Shown: positions 1 through 9,930 of the stretch, one piece after another
Layout of the letters: each line of letters begins with the position of its first letter
Numbering within the stretch: the stretch's first letter is position 1
From: Torulaspora globosa
Taxonomy: Eukaryota > Ascomycota > Saccharomycetes > Saccharomycetales > Saccharomycetaceae
Direction: 5' to 3'
Assembly (NCBI RefSeq): GCF_014133895.1
Contig: NC_050730.1
Span: 558,001 to 622,000, forward strand
DNA: 64,000 nucleotides
Position numbers and translations under genes: made by a program
Notes under the pieces: generated by a model
Seen by the model: the letters and a program-made list of their open reading frames with translations, nothing else
The model's database searches: none
What the model was told of the DNA's origin: nothing

Positions 1-284
1 CCGGTCAACGGAGGAAACATTCTCCAAAGCGGGTCGCAGAGGCAAAGACATCTTGTAACTGACGGCACTACCTGATATCTCCCAATTCACGCCAACTCTA
101 CGCTAACTCTACACCTTCAGTCCAATAAACTGCCACTACTGGTTAAACCTACTATAATACCCTCCAGCTATGAACGACGAAAAGGACCATTGTCATTCCG
201 CACGACACATTAAAGCTCACGACCTACAAGAAAACAACCTGCTTCTTCCCCTGTCAACAACCAAGAAGCGCAGCCAACAACGAG

Positions 285-1157
285 ATGACGCCTCTCAGAG
301 TCGGCTACGTGCCGGAACACTTCTCCACGCCGCTTCAGTTTGCCCAGAAGCACGGGTTTTTCTCCCGCCAGGGCCTCCAGATAACGTTGATCCCATACCC
401 CAGCGGCACCGGCCACATGATAAGCTCTTTGAACTCGCAGGAGCTCGACGTTGCCATCGGGCTCACCGAGGCGTTTGTCCGCGGTCTGCTAGCGGATCCC
501 GCCCAGCCGCCAAGCTACGAAATTGTCTCCACGTACGTGTCGTCGCCGCTCAATTGGGCCGTGTCGACGGGCGTCAACAGAGACGACGTGACCGAACTGA
601 GCCAGCTGGAGGGCGCCAAGATAGGCGTGTCGCGCATCGGAAGCGGCTCGTACGTGATGTCCTACGTGTTGGCCCAGCAGCAGCGCTTCGAGCGTGACCC
701 GCCCTTTGCCGACTGGCCCGTTTGTGACACGTTCGAGGGTCTCCGCAGGGCGGTCAACAGCGGCCAATGCGACGCGTTCATGTGGGAATACTTCACCACG
801 CGCGCCCACTACGAGGGACCTCACAGGGATCTCAAGATGATCGGAAACATCCTGACACCCTGGGCCTCGTGGGTCGTGGTCAAGAACACAAAGATCGGCC
901 GGGAGACCATGGACCGTTTCCAAGCCGCAGTGCGCGACGGGATCGAGTACTTCGAGAACCACACCGAAGAGGCGATCCAGTACATCAGCCAGCAGTTACC
1001 CTACAGCGAACAGGACGCACGTGACTGGCTTGAAACGGTGGAGTTTGAAGTTGGTGATTCACGTGACCCAATGGAAAAAGCAGAGCGGGTGCTTCGGGTG
1101 TGCGGAGTTTTGCCCGGTCGAACGGAGAACGCCGAGGCGACCCCGGGTTCGCAGTAA
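285..1157 (+). CDS. Periplasmic-binding-protein-fold protein, Ca3427-like
   Basis: 290 residues from an ATG at 285. The N-terminus (MTPLRVGYVPEHFSTPLQFA), the early GTGHMISSLNSQELDVAIGL stretch and later GSGSYVMSYVLA resemble the substrate-binding proteins of bacterial ABC importers (the SsuA/NMT1-like group). In fungi this fold is known from the Candida albicans CA3427 family, whose crystal structure shows a periplasmic-binding-protein fold. There is no signal peptide, so the protein is probably cytosolic; the ligand is unknown. S. cerevisiae has no gene at this place in its MLS1 region that I recognise. Bacterial origin of the family is an inference from the fold. Codons are GC-rich at third positions, like MLS1 next door. 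The 3' end of the gene contains a candidate control site for MLS1. Confidence 0.8.
   Translation: MTPLRVGYVPEHFSTPLQFAQKHGFFSRQGLQITLIPYPSGTGHMISSLNSQELDVAIGLTEAFVRGLLADPAQPPSYEIVSTYVSSPLNWAVSTGVNRDDVTELSQLEGAKIGVSRIGSGSYVMSYVLAQQQRFERDPPFADWPVCDTFEGLRRAVNSGQCDAFMWEYFTTRAHYEGPHRDLKMIGNILTPWASWVVVKNTKIGRETMDRFQAAVRDGIEYFENHTEEAIQYISQQLPYSEQDARDWLETVEFEVGDSRDPMEKAERVLRVCGVLPGRTENAEATPGSQ
1115..1126 (-). promoter_or_regulatory. Carbon source response element (CSRE), Cat8/Sip4 type
   Basis: CGGTCGAACGGA is a full match, on the reverse strand, to the CSRE consensus YCCRTTNRNCCG bound by Cat8 and Sip4. It lies 204 bp upstream of the MLS1 start and inside the last codons of the preceding gene. Glyoxylate-cycle genes, MLS1 among them, are known CSRE targets; use of this copy is inferred. 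Confidence 0.65.
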
Positions 1158-1244
1158 GAGCCTGGATGACTAGAACGATAACAGAACAAGGGCCAATGGT
1201 GTGCTATGCAGATATATGGCGCATTGGGTGTCGATCGGCAAAGG

Positions 1245-1252
1245 TATATAAG
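1245..1252 (+). promoter_or_regulatory. MLS1 TATA box
   Basis: TATATAAG sits 79 bp upstream of the MLS1 start codon, a normal distance for a strongly regulated yeast gene. It follows the CSRE candidate by about 120 bp. Confidence 0.6.
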
Positions 1253-1330
1253 GCGTGGTCATTGGCAACTGTCTTGGTCGGGTCGGTGTGGGAGTTTTTC
1301 GGATCAGAGAGCAGAGAATAATCAGCAAAG

Positions 1331-2995
1331 ATGGTGAAGGTGAGTTTGGATAACGTGAAACTTTTGGTGGATATCGATAGAGAGCCGCAGTTCAGTCCTT
1401 CCACGACAACGGTGGCGGATATTTTGACCAAGGATGCGTTGGAGTTTGTGGTGCTGTTGCACCGGACGTTCAACGGGAGACGTAAGCAACTGTTGGAGAA
1501 CAGGCAGGTGGTGCAGAAGAAGCTGGATTCCGGGTCGTACAAGCTGGATTTTTTGCCCGAGACGGCTGGGATCAGGGAGGATCCGACTTGGCAGGGCAAC
1601 GTGTTGGCACCCGGATTGATCGACCGTTCGACGGAGATCACGGGTCCGCCATTGCGTAACATGCTGATCAACGCGCTGAACGCGGACGTGAACACGTACA
1701 TGACCGACTTCGAGGACTCTGCGTCGCCTACGTGGAACAACATGATCTACGGGCAGGTGAACCTGTACGACGCGGTGCGCGACAAGATCGATTTCAACAC
1801 GCCTCGCAAGCAGTACAAGCTGAGGGCGCCGATCGGTCAGTTGCCCACTCTGATTGTGAGACCGCGCGGATGGCACATGGTCGAGAAGCACCTGTATGTG
1901 GACGACGAGCCGATCAGTGCGTCGATCTTCGATTTCGGGCTGTATTTCTACCACAACGCGCGCCAGCTGATCAAGATCGGCAAGGGCCCGTACTTCTACC
2001 TGCCCAAGATGGAACACCATTTGGAGGCCAAACTGTGGAACGACATCTTCAACGTGTCGCAGGACTACGTCGGACTGCCACGCGGCACAGTCAGGGCCAC
2101 GGTGCTGATCGAAACGCTGCCTGCAGCGTTCCAGATGGAGGAGATCATCTACCAGCTCAGACAGCACTCGAGCGGGCTGAACTGCGGCCGTTGGGACTAC
2201 ATCTTCTCCACGATCAAGCGTCTCAGAAACCTGCCGGAGCACGTGCTGCCCAACCGGGACCAGGTCACCATGACGTCGCCCTTCATGAACGCGTACGTCA
2301 AGCGGCTCATCAACACATGCCACAGGCGCGGCGTGCACGCCATGGGCGGCATGGCCGCCCAGATCCCGATCAAGGACGACCCCGTCGCGAACGAGAAGGC
2401 GATGACCAAGGTGCGCAAGGACAAGATCCGCGAGCTGACCAACGGCCACGACGGCTCGTGGGTCGCGCACCCGGCGCTCGCCGCCATCTGCAACGAAGTG
2501 TTCGTCAACATGGGCACCCGCAACCAGATCCACTACGTCCCGGAAACAAAGGTCACCGCCCAGAACCTGCTGCACACCGCGATCGACGGCGGCCAGGTCA
2601 CCACCGAGGGCATTGTGCAGAACCTCGACATCGGCCTCCAGTACATGGAGGCGTGGCTCAGAGGTTCTGGCTGCGTGCCCATCAACAACCTGATGGAGGA
2701 CGCCGCCACCGCTGAAGTCTCGCGCTGTCAACTGCACCAGTGGGTGAAGCACGGCGTCACGCTCAGCGACACCGGCGAGCGCGTCACCCCGCAACTCACC
2801 GCCACGCTGCTCAACGAGCAGGTCCAGAAGCTCTCCGCCTCCAGCCCGCTCGGCTCCAAGAACAAGTTCGCGCTTGCGGCCAAGTACTTCCTGCCAGAGA
2901 TCACTGGCGAGAAGTTCAGCGAGTTCCTGACCACGCTGCTCTACGACGAGATCGTCACCGTCAAGGACAAGCCCACCGACCTCAGTAAGCTCTAG
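1331..2995 (+). CDS. MLS1: Malate synthase, peroxisomal
   Basis: Condenses glyoxylate with acetyl-CoA to malate in the glyoxylate cycle, needed for growth on two-carbon compounds and fatty acids. The 554-residue length equals the usual length of the fungal enzyme. The family signature is intact ([14 protein letters not shown], residues 279-292), as are the barrel segments near [13 protein letters not shown] (125-137) and IETLPAAF (260-267). The protein ends in Ser-Lys-Leu, a PTS1 peroxisomal targeting signal. Start at the first ATG. A CSRE candidate and a TATA box lie upstream, fitting glucose repression and Cat8 activation. S. cerevisiae also has DAL7, a paralogue; position next to the DMA gene identifies this copy as the MLS1 locus. 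Confidence 0.97.
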   Translation: MVKVSLDNVKLLVDIDREPQFSPSTTTVADILTKDALEFVVLLHRTFNGRRKQLLENRQVVQKKLDSGSYKLDFLPETAGIREDPTWQGNVLAPGLIDRSTEITGPPLRNMLINALNADVNTYMTDFEDSASPTWNNMIYGQVNLYDAVRDKIDFNTPRKQYKLRAPIGQLPTLIVRPRGWHMVEKHLYVDDEPISASIFDFGLYFYHNARQLIKIGKGPYFYLPKMEHHLEAKLWNDIFNVSQDYVGLPRGTVRATVLIETLPAAFQMEEIIYQLRQHSSGLNCGRWDYIFSTIKRLRNLPEHVLPNRDQVTMTSPFMNAYVKRLINTCHRRGVHAMGGMAAQIPIKDDPVANEKAMTKVRKDKIRELTNGHDGSWVAHPALAAICNEVFVNMGTRNQIHYVPETKVTAQNLLHTAIDGGQVTTEGIVQNLDIGLQYMEAWLRGSGCVPINNLMEDAATAEVSRCQLHQWVKHGVTLSDTGERVTPQLTATLLNEQVQKLSASSPLGSKNKFALAAKYFLPEITGEKFSEFLTTLLYDEIVTVKDKPTDLSKL

Positions 2996-3212
2996 CTAGA
3001 TACATAGTCCATGGTTCTCAAATCTGTTAGTTGTTGATATTTCTTCATCTTTTAGCTGGCCGCTTGTAGAGACGGCGGAAAAGAAAAGGTCTCCTTTGAC
3101 GGCGAGCAAATCAAGATGAGGAAGAGGTTTATATAGGCAGTGTAAGAACGGAGTTGATAGTCGCAAGAGTCAGTATAGATAGGTTTGTAGTGGCAAGTGA
3201 GCGAGTTTGGAG

Positions 3213-4808
3213 ATGTCTAACTCGATTGCGGTTTCGTCAGCGGGCGCTCAGATGAGTAGCAGTTCCGGTAGCAACACGAATAGTACGGCACGGGTGACAA
3301 GTGGTAATCAAGGTAGCAGTGGTGGAAGTGGGAGTGGCGGAGGTTCTCAGAGACGGAGAAGCTCGGGTTTGGGGTCGTTGTTGAATACTTTTGGCATAAG
3401 GCAGAATGCGAGCAGCAATAGCAATGGGAATGGCACAGGTGCGGAAGGCAGCAACGGCCGAGTGGAGCAGGGTGAAGCGGTAGGACGGATGCCAGAGGTT
3501 AATTTTGTTCAGATCAAGTCGCCAGCGCAGGCTCACACGCATCCACGCTGTGGACAGCAGGATTTGGGTGCTCAGCAGCTGCCAATAGCGATCTCGTTGC
3601 TGCCCCAGCGGGAGAGCGGCGGGGCGTGTCCGGGAGAGCAGCAGCGGGGAGCCGCGTCTGCGTCGACGTCTCCACTGGGAGGGCTGGCAGCGATCTCGCA
3701 CCAGCAGATGTATCCAGTGGCGGTGAACGCGCCGATCGCAGACATCGATCCGCTGAACCCGGAGGGCTACACTACACAGGGCAATACCGACGACAACTCG
3801 AATGGCAGCAGCGGGAACGCGCCTGGCGGCGCTGCTGCTGGCGCGGTGGGGCAGCAGGGCACCTCAGAGAACATTGCATCGTTGAAGAACCTACGACATT
3901 ACATATACGCAGCAGACCAGCCCAACGTGGACGAGTTGTTGAACCTGGACTTGCCCCGGAACGTTGCGGCGCCCGAGCCAGTGGATAGGGAGACGGTCGA
4001 ACAGAGAAAGGATAAGAACGGGCTGTTCAGCATAAGGCTGACTCCGTTCATCGATGGGTCGTTCTCGACAAGTCCCGGTCTGGCGTTTGACCCCGTGATA
4101 AGAACTGCAGGTCCCGGTTCTCAGCTGGTCATAGGACGCTACACCGAGAGGGTTAGAGAAGCGATCGCTAAGATCCCAGAACAGTACCATCCTGTGGTCT
4201 TCAAATCCAAGGTGGTCTCAAGAACACACGGGTGCTTCAAGGTAGATGGCCAGGGAAATTGGTACATCAGAGATGTCCGGTCCTCTAGTGGTACTTTCTT
4301 GAACCATCAGAGGCTGGCTCCGGCGTCCACGCTGTCAAAAGACACGCCGATCCATGACGGCGATATTTTGCAACTGGGGATGGACTTCCGCGGCGGCACT
4401 GAAGAGATCTATCGTTGTGTAAAGATAAGGGTTGAGCTCAACAGGTCTTGGAAGAGAAGGGCAAACGCTTTTAATAAGGAGGCGTTGCAGCGAATAAGGA
4501 ACTTGCAGAAACTCACAATGGGCATCGAGGAGGAGGATTGCTCCATCTGTCTGTCAAAGATCAAACCATGCCAGGCTATGTTCATTTCACCTTGTTCGCA
4601 TTGCTGGCATTTCCAGTGTATTCGGCGACTGGTCATGACTTCCTACCCTCAGTTTGTTTGCCCAAACTGCAGACTAACGTGTGACTTGGAAGCTAGCTTA
4701 GAGAACAGCGACTCGGAGACTGAGAGCGATGACGAAAGTGAAGGTGGTCAGCTGGTTGACGAAATGGGAGTTTTGCTCGAGGATCCTAAGGATATCAATA
4801 TGAATTAG
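3213..4808 (+). CDS. DMA2: FHA-RING ubiquitin ligase, Dma1/Dma2 family
   Basis: E3 ubiquitin ligase of the mitotic checkpoint and septin/spindle-position control. 531 residues from ATG at 3213 (an in-frame TTG at 3207 is not a likely start). The N-terminal ~220 residues are low-complexity Ser/Gly/Asn/Gln. An FHA domain follows (IGRYTER..., SRTHGCF, SSSGTFLN; roughly residues 300-410), then a C-terminal RING finger starting CSICLSKIKPC and ending CPNCRLTC (about 443-490) and an acidic tail. S. cerevisiae has the duplicates DMA1 (next to BZZ1) and DMA2 (next to MLS1). Here one gene lies between MLS1 and, two genes on, BZZ1, so it is the single pre-duplication copy. Confidence 0.95.
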   Translation: MSNSIAVSSAGAQMSSSSGSNTNSTARVTSGNQGSSGGSGSGGGSQRRRSSGLGSLLNTFGIRQNASSNSNGNGTGAEGSNGRVEQGEAVGRMPEVNFVQIKSPAQAHTHPRCGQQDLGAQQLPIAISLLPQRESGGACPGEQQRGAASASTSPLGGLAAISHQQMYPVAVNAPIADIDPLNPEGYTTQGNTDDNSNGSSGNAPGGAAAGAVGQQGTSENIASLKNLRHYIYAADQPNVDELLNLDLPRNVAAPEPVDRETVEQRKDKNGLFSIRLTPFIDGSFSTSPGLAFDPVIRTAGPGSQLVIGRYTERVREAIAKIPEQYHPVVFKSKVVSRTHGCFKVDGQGNWYIRDVRSSSGTFLNHQRLAPASTLSKDTPIHDGDILQLGMDFRGGTEEIYRCVKIRVELNRSWKRRANAFNKEALQRIRNLQKLTMGIEEEDCSICLSKIKPCQAMFISPCSHCWHFQCIRRLVMTSYPQFVCPNCRLTCDLEASLENSDSETESDDESEGGQLVDEMGVLLEDPKDINMN

Positions 4809-4915
4809 ATAAACAGATGTTTCATTTTGCTGCGATCTTGGAACCACTTTCCAACAGCTACTCATTCGATTTCTGATGTATAGAGGATTTGCAACGCAAC
4901 TCCTATGCTACTTAC

Positions 4916-6883
4916 TCAATATTTATCTTTTTCACCAATCAACCGTAATAATACATCTTGAGCCTGTTGCTTGCCAAGGCCATACTTGTAAACTTCATGG
5001 CCACCATCGACAACTTTCCATTCTTGAGTTCTCGACGAAATCTTAGATAGCTCACGCTGCCAATTACCCCATTGCGGAGATTTCTTGGCCATTTCCTTAG
5101 AGCTCACAATGCTTGTTTTTACGTTCTTCAGTTTCTCCTTATAATTAACCACGTCCTTGTAGCTCAATAAAGAGCTTGTAACAGTCTCCAAGAACTTCCC
5201 ACGCAAGAATTTTCCTTGGTACTGCATGTCACGACCATAAATACGTTCATTAGAGCCGTGATGGGCCAACAGCCATGAAGTCTGTAACTTGATTCCAATC
5301 GTCGACCACAGACCATGCCACCAGACCTTCCATTCACTATACCTTCGTATCTCCCGTGGCAGCCGACTTAGATCTTCGGGATCTCTGCCTGGTTGATCAT
5401 CGTCATCATCGTCTCCGCCACGTTCTGGTGGTAGCAACCGCTGCAAGTAGTTTTTCAATAGCAGATCCTCATGCCAAGACTCGACGAGCATCATTCCGTC
5501 TATAAGATCAAGGTTCTTTGCAGTAAACACTTGTGTGAACAGTCCACCGACATCGTAGCCGACGGTCACAAATGGTCCTTTGATATTGGCTTCGTTCAGA
5601 AGCGCATGCTTCAAAGAGTCCGCTACCATTGCGATCGAAGTTGGTGCTGGTGCGGAGTCGCTTAGACCGTACCCAGGTCTCTCATAGGTGCAGTACCTCT
5701 GTATCCTATTCAGATGGTATAACTCCTGTATCCACGTTGCAGAAAGATAACCAGTATCGAATCCGCCGTGCTCGTAAAGCAAGATCGCTTGCTTCTTCTC
5801 GTCCTCAACCTCCTGATCATCGTCAAACACGTCACCATAGCATCTAATATGCAACTTATAGGAATGATTGTCATCAACCCAATGGAAAGCATCGTATGAT
5901 GCAGCTTCTGCGCTAACGTCGGCCATTCTACGAGTCACTCGATGTATATCCCAAGCCGAAAGTAATGTATTGAATGTGAACAAGATGAAGAACACCAAGA
6001 GGAGGGATTTAACGATATTTCTGACTCCTATTATTACCCATTCGCTCAAAGTATGTCTACCTGAAATGTCTGAGATCCCCTGGCGCGTTGCCACACGAGC
6101 CTGTTCTGTTTCCTCATTTTCGCCGTCCTCAAAGGGCTCTTTGATTTGCTTATTATAGTCCAGCAGATACCAATCCAAGACCACACCGACGAAAAACGAA
6201 AAAGCTGCCCACAAGTATATGAATGTACCAATGAATCCGATTCTCCGACGAGTGTAAGCGACCAGATAGATGAATTCCAGATTGATGAGAGTCAAAAGGC
6301 ATAAAACGATATTAAGAACATAATCGAGCGATGAGTATAACCCCAGTTTGTTGAACCACAAGTTGAAAGCATTGGCAATTATTGAGATGAATAGCAGCGT
6401 GAAATCATTGAAGTTATTGAGACGATTGTGGCTGCCAAAGAAATTAATGTCGAAAAAGAAATCATTTATCAGAGTGCCTACTAGAAAGATGGTATTGATC
6501 ACAAGCAATATATTGAGCACCCATCTCGCGTTGTGAACAAACAGCCGATACTGTCTATGCACTCTGTAGAGTCGCCTCTGCAGGTATGATTCTGACTGAG
6601 CCCTTTCCACGTTCCCTTCATCGACATCTGAATTCGGGTTCGGTTGTACGCCTATAGCCCTATGCGACGGCTTATTTTGCGGAGTAGCTCCTTCTTGTAT
6701 TTGCGGAATATCTCCTTCTTGTAACAATGGTTGTTGCTCCTCTCTGGGACCCATTGGCGGGTTGTTCCGTGAGTTGTCACTACTCATAGGCTCAAATACT
6801 CCAGAATCACGACCAACTATATTCCCAGACTGCGTGGAGCTCTTGATCGACCTGTTACTAGTTGAAACAGAGTTAGGACCCAT
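4916..6883 (-). CDS. Membrane-anchored alpha/beta-hydrolase-like protein, YNL115C family
   Basis: Orthologue by position and architecture of the uncharacterised S. cerevisiae gene YNL115C. 655 residues: a polar N-terminus (1-100), about five membrane segments (near 121-143, 160-183, 187-210, 214-243, 288-310), then a soluble hydrolase-like domain. In that domain EHGGFDTGY (371-379) resembles the oxyanion loop and YERPGYGLSDSAP (400-412) is typical of alpha/beta hydrolases. The expected nucleophile elbow reads GYDVGG (442-447), with Asp444 instead of Ser, as in epoxide hydrolases and haloalkane dehalogenases. VVDGGHE (624-630) supplies a candidate catalytic His629. A six-Asp run is at 491-496. 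Substrate and compartment are unknown. Convergent with the DMA gene. Confidence 0.88.
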   Translation of the reverse strand: MGPNSVSTSNRSIKSSTQSGNIVGRDSGVFEPMSSDNSRNNPPMGPREEQQPLLQEGDIPQIQEGATPQNKPSHRAIGVQPNPNSDVDEGNVERAQSESYLQRRLYRVHRQYRLFVHNARWVLNILLVINTIFLVGTLINDFFFDINFFGSHNRLNNFNDFTLLFISIIANAFNLWFNKLGLYSSLDYVLNIVLCLLTLINLEFIYLVAYTRRRIGFIGTFIYLWAAFSFFVGVVLDWYLLDYNKQIKEPFEDGENEETEQARVATRQGISDISGRHTLSEWVIIGVRNIVKSLLLVFFILFTFNTLLSAWDIHRVTRRMADVSAEAASYDAFHWVDDNHSYKLHIRCYGDVFDDDQEVEDEKKQAILLYEHGGFDTGYLSATWIQELYHLNRIQRYCTYERPGYGLSDSAPAPTSIAMVADSLKHALLNEANIKGPFVTVGYDVGGLFTQVFTAKNLDLIDGMMLVESWHEDLLLKNYLQRLLPPERGGDDDDDDQPGRDPEDLSRLPREIRRYSEWKVWWHGLWSTIGIKLQTSWLLAHHGSNERIYGRDMQYQGKFLRGKFLETVTSSLLSYKDVVNYKEKLKNVKTSIVSSKEMAKKSPQWGNWQRELSKISSRTQEWKVVDGGHEVYKYGLGKQQAQDVLLRLIGEKDKY

Positions 6884-7054
6884 AACAGCGGGTATAACTG
6901 TACTAGAGAGTGATCGATCCTGGTCAAGCCTCAGCGTCTATTACTCGAATAGCAACGCGAACCCTATTCCTGCAGTGGGCCACCCCTTGGCCGGGTGACT
7001 GAATCAAAAACGTCAGTAATTCGAAGTGTCAGTAAATAATTACAGTGAGAATAA

Positions 7055-8899
7055 TCATTTACAGTAGCTCGTTGGGAAGAGTCCTTTCCTGCCGTTCAGT
7101 TCTCCGTAGGTCCAGCCGCTTCCGTCGTCGCCTTTGATAACTTTTATAACATCAGAGACGTTGATGGATAACTCGTCGTCGCCCTGTGCCGCGTAGTCGT
7201 ATTGTGCCTCCATGGTTCTGGTAGGCAGAGTGGTGCGCCTGGGTGGCGGCACTTTGGGAGCCTCTTTACTCTTATTAAGGGTGCCTGCTTCCTTGATTAC
7301 GATATATGTTGTGGGAACAAGCCCGATTTCTCCCGTCGTCTCATTTTTTATTCTGGTCCATCCAGACCCAGTGTCGGGTGCCTCTAATGATATTGAGTCT
7401 CCAACACTTATCGAAATTTCGTCCGAGTCCTGCTTGGAGTATGTGTAGAGAACCTTGTTCTTGTTGAGTGTCGTATGATTAGTGTGACTTGTCGATAGGG
7501 AGGCACTCGACGAAACGGAAGCCGCGTCAGTGTCAAAGCTTTGAACGGCTGAGTTTCTCTTTTCAGAATTATTACCAAACAATCCGAACCTGTGGTTAGG
7601 TTTGGATACCGGTTCTGGGAGTAAGTTATGCTTCAATTTGTTGAACAGACCCGATTTCTTCTTGAGCTTTGACAGATCGATATCATTTGTGGAGAGATCA
7701 AATTTTTCGGGAACATTGTTCTGTATGCTCTCTATCTGTACCTCTGCCTGTAATTTCAATGTCTCGTGGGATGTGAATGGAGTTACTACTGAGAGATAAT
7801 TTTTGAGAGTTTCGTAAAATGCTTGCGAATCAATTTTATCTTCATTGGCCTTTATTTCCTTCTTTCTCTGGTTCAGAGTAGACAGTTTGGACATTTCAGA
7901 CTGGGTTAAGTCTTGCAATTCACCATACGCTTTCTCGGCCTTTGCTAATTTAATCTTCAGGTCGGTTAGCTCAGTCTCTGTCGGAACAACGAATTTCTCA
8001 TCGTCATGCCATACTGGCGAGGGTTCGAAACGAAAATCATTGGGCTCCTTCCATTGCTTCAAGTTGTGTTTGATGAAGATTGCGGTACTCAGAGAAGGAA
8101 GATTTTGTGAAACCACCGTATCTGCGGTCTTCAGACGTTCATAAACTCTCTGACCGGCTGCTACTTCGAAGTCCTTAGCCGATCTCCAAATATCATTGAG
8201 GAAAGCTATACGAGATTCATTCAAGTCTTGTAACAAATCTAACACCTCGGGAATATCTTGAAAGTAATATTTATCCTTAACCCTGTTCGACTGGTTGATT
8301 TTGATGAGATAATCATTTTTGGCAACATTCATTTCTGATTCCTTCTGATCCATCTTGCGCTGGGTACGTTCATTTGAGGATTTTGTGTTTTTGTTCCTAG
8401 CCATTTCCATACTTGCACAAACTTCATCATATTTCTTCTTGGCTCTCTCAAGCTCTTGTTCAATATTACCGCGTTTGTTCACAATCTCTTCATTGAATCC
8501 AGAGATTTTGGTGAGGGTCATGTCGAGCTTCGCATATAATCCGGCCAGTTGCTCTGCGGTTTGACGCTCAAAGTCGTCTGCCAATTGACCGCGGTCCTTA
8601 CAAATCATTTCGGTTTGCGATAGCACCTCATTCCAAGCAACAACACTCGCTGCTTCGAGAGATCCTGGAGTGGTGGAAGGAGTATCGCCAACAGTTAATG
8701 AGACGGATATTTTACTCTTTCGGTTCAAAAACTCCTTAGCTAATCCGCCAAGTTTCTCACTGTACTCTCTTTCTAACTTAGCCCTTTCACGATAGAACTG
8801 TTCTATATCTTTCAACCATTTCACGTTGTTCTGAACCCATTTATGAGTTTCCTTGTATGAATCCTTGATTTCATTGCCAATTGACAGCTTGGTGCTCAT
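7055..8899 (-). CDS. BZZ1: F-BAR and SH3 protein of actin patches
   Basis: Works with Las17/WASP and type I myosins at endocytic sites, where it bends membrane and promotes Arp2/3 actin assembly. 614 residues. The first ~270 form an F-BAR domain: an FCH start (KDSYKETHKWVQNNVKWLKD) and a Lys/Glu-rich coiled coil. A linker follows, then two C-terminal SH3 domains, the first starting VLYTYSKQDSDEISI and the second AQYDYAAQGDDELSI, ending FPTSYCK. A Pro/Arg segment joins the two. Slightly shorter than the S. cerevisiae protein. It shares a 183-bp divergent promoter with TRS33. Confidence 0.95.
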   Translation of the reverse strand: MSTKLSIGNEIKDSYKETHKWVQNNVKWLKDIEQFYRERAKLEREYSEKLGGLAKEFLNRKSKISVSLTVGDTPSTTPGSLEAASVVAWNEVLSQTEMICKDRGQLADDFERQTAEQLAGLYAKLDMTLTKISGFNEEIVNKRGNIEQELERAKKKYDEVCASMEMARNKNTKSSNERTQRKMDQKESEMNVAKNDYLIKINQSNRVKDKYYFQDIPEVLDLLQDLNESRIAFLNDIWRSAKDFEVAAGQRVYERLKTADTVVSQNLPSLSTAIFIKHNLKQWKEPNDFRFEPSPVWHDDEKFVVPTETELTDLKIKLAKAEKAYGELQDLTQSEMSKLSTLNQRKKEIKANEDKIDSQAFYETLKNYLSVVTPFTSHETLKLQAEVQIESIQNNVPEKFDLSTNDIDLSKLKKKSGLFNKLKHNLLPEPVSKPNHRFGLFGNNSEKRNSAVQSFDTDAASVSSSASLSTSHTNHTTLNKNKVLYTYSKQDSDEISISVGDSISLEAPDTGSGWTRIKNETTGEIGLVPTTYIVIKEAGTLNKSKEAPKVPPPRRTTLPTRTMEAQYDYAAQGDDELSINVSDVIKVIKGDDGSGWTYGELNGRKGLFPTSYCK

Positions 8900-9082
8900 G
8901 GTATCTTTGCCAATTGCCTATTTGACTGCTCTTTCGCTGTCTGCTATGTTATAGGAGCTTGTTTGAATAGATGCTTAAGACCGACTTACGATTAATGAAC
9001 AGCTGTTAACCGCGAGAGGTAAAGGAGGTAAGATAATATAAAAGACATTCTTCGCCTTCATTTGCCGCATCCAAACTTGATA

Positions 9083-9871
9083 ATGGTTGCAGGTTCACGG
9101 ACACAGCCCAGTTCTGAACAAGATGGGATGTCTGAACAGGAGCGTTTGCAGCATCAACTACAAATCTTTCAGGATTCTCTACCAAAGGTCAACCAGTTAG
9201 CATATCAAATGCTCCTAAATGAGATGGTACCGCTTGCAGTGTCTGTGGAAAACCGGCTGGCACAGACAGAGCATGTTAACAATTCCGAGACGATCGACAG
9301 TTCTGGTGATAAAGATACAGTAAGTGAGATGGTCAGAGACCTACACATAAGCCCTAAATTGGACCTGCCTTCACACAAGCTATGTCTTCAGCTATACGAA
9401 GCTGAGGAAGAAAGAAAGAAGAGGATCTTGGAAAGGTTGCGGAGCATGGGATTTCAAACAGGTAATAAGCTTTCCGAACTGCTTGTATTCAGTAATAACC
9501 CTAATTTGACATTCAAAGACATGGATCTACTAGCCATAATGAAATTCATTTGCCGCGATGTGTGGAAGCAAATGTTTGGCAAACAGATAGATAATTTGAA
9601 AACGAATCATAGAGGTACTTTCTATCTCTTCGATTACGAATACAGACCGATTCAGCCATTTGCCTTGGACGATCAGTCTACGGAAAAGGAGTTGGAAATG
9701 GTGAAGCCTTTTTTGGAGATACCAGTGGGTGTTATAAAAGGTGTTCTGTCATCGTTAGGCTATAAACAGGAGCAAGTTGTATGCTTGGCTTCGTACATCG
9801 ACAGGCCTGCCGATCGTCCAAAGTCCACATTCCCAAAAGGGATCAGCTTCCACGTTCAAGTGAACAAATAG
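9083..9871 (+). CDS. TRS33: TRAPP complex subunit Trs33
   Basis: Core subunit of the TRAPP tethering complexes, the exchange factors for Rab GTPases at the Golgi (Ypt1, Ypt31/32). 262 residues from ATG at 9083; a TTG in frame upstream at 9062 is not a credible start. The C-terminal part (from about residue 115) has the Bet3/Trs33-like pattern, with [17 protein letters not shown] followed by [20 protein letters not shown] and [13 protein letters not shown], and ends in ISFHVQV. The N-terminal part is longer than in animal orthologues, as usual for yeast. It ends 59 bp from the convergent CIM1. Confidence 0.95.
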   Translation: MVAGSRTQPSSEQDGMSEQERLQHQLQIFQDSLPKVNQLAYQMLLNEMVPLAVSVENRLAQTEHVNNSETIDSSGDKDTVSEMVRDLHISPKLDLPSHKLCLQLYEAEEERKKRILERLRSMGFQTGNKLSELLVFSNNPNLTFKDMDLLAIMKFICRDVWKQMFGKQIDNLKTNHRGTFYLFDYEYRPIQPFALDDQSTEKELEMVKPFLEIPVGVIKGVLSSLGYKQEQVVCLASYIDRPADRPKSTFPKGISFHVQVNK

Positions 9872-9930
9872 CGGTCGATATCATGAATATATAGAAGAAT
9901 GCAGAATAGACGGATTTCCTAAACTGTCGC

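Noticed and set aside
2..12. CSRE-like CGGTCAACGGA at the window start
   Set aside because: The spacing is one base short of the consensus, so it does not fit Cat8/Sip4 binding.
1322..2794. 490-codon open frame antisense to MLS1, and a 327-codon frame (1732-2715) in another phase
   Set aside because: Both lie wholly over a clear malate synthase gene. They arise from GC-rich third positions, which remove stop codons in other frames, and show no domain.
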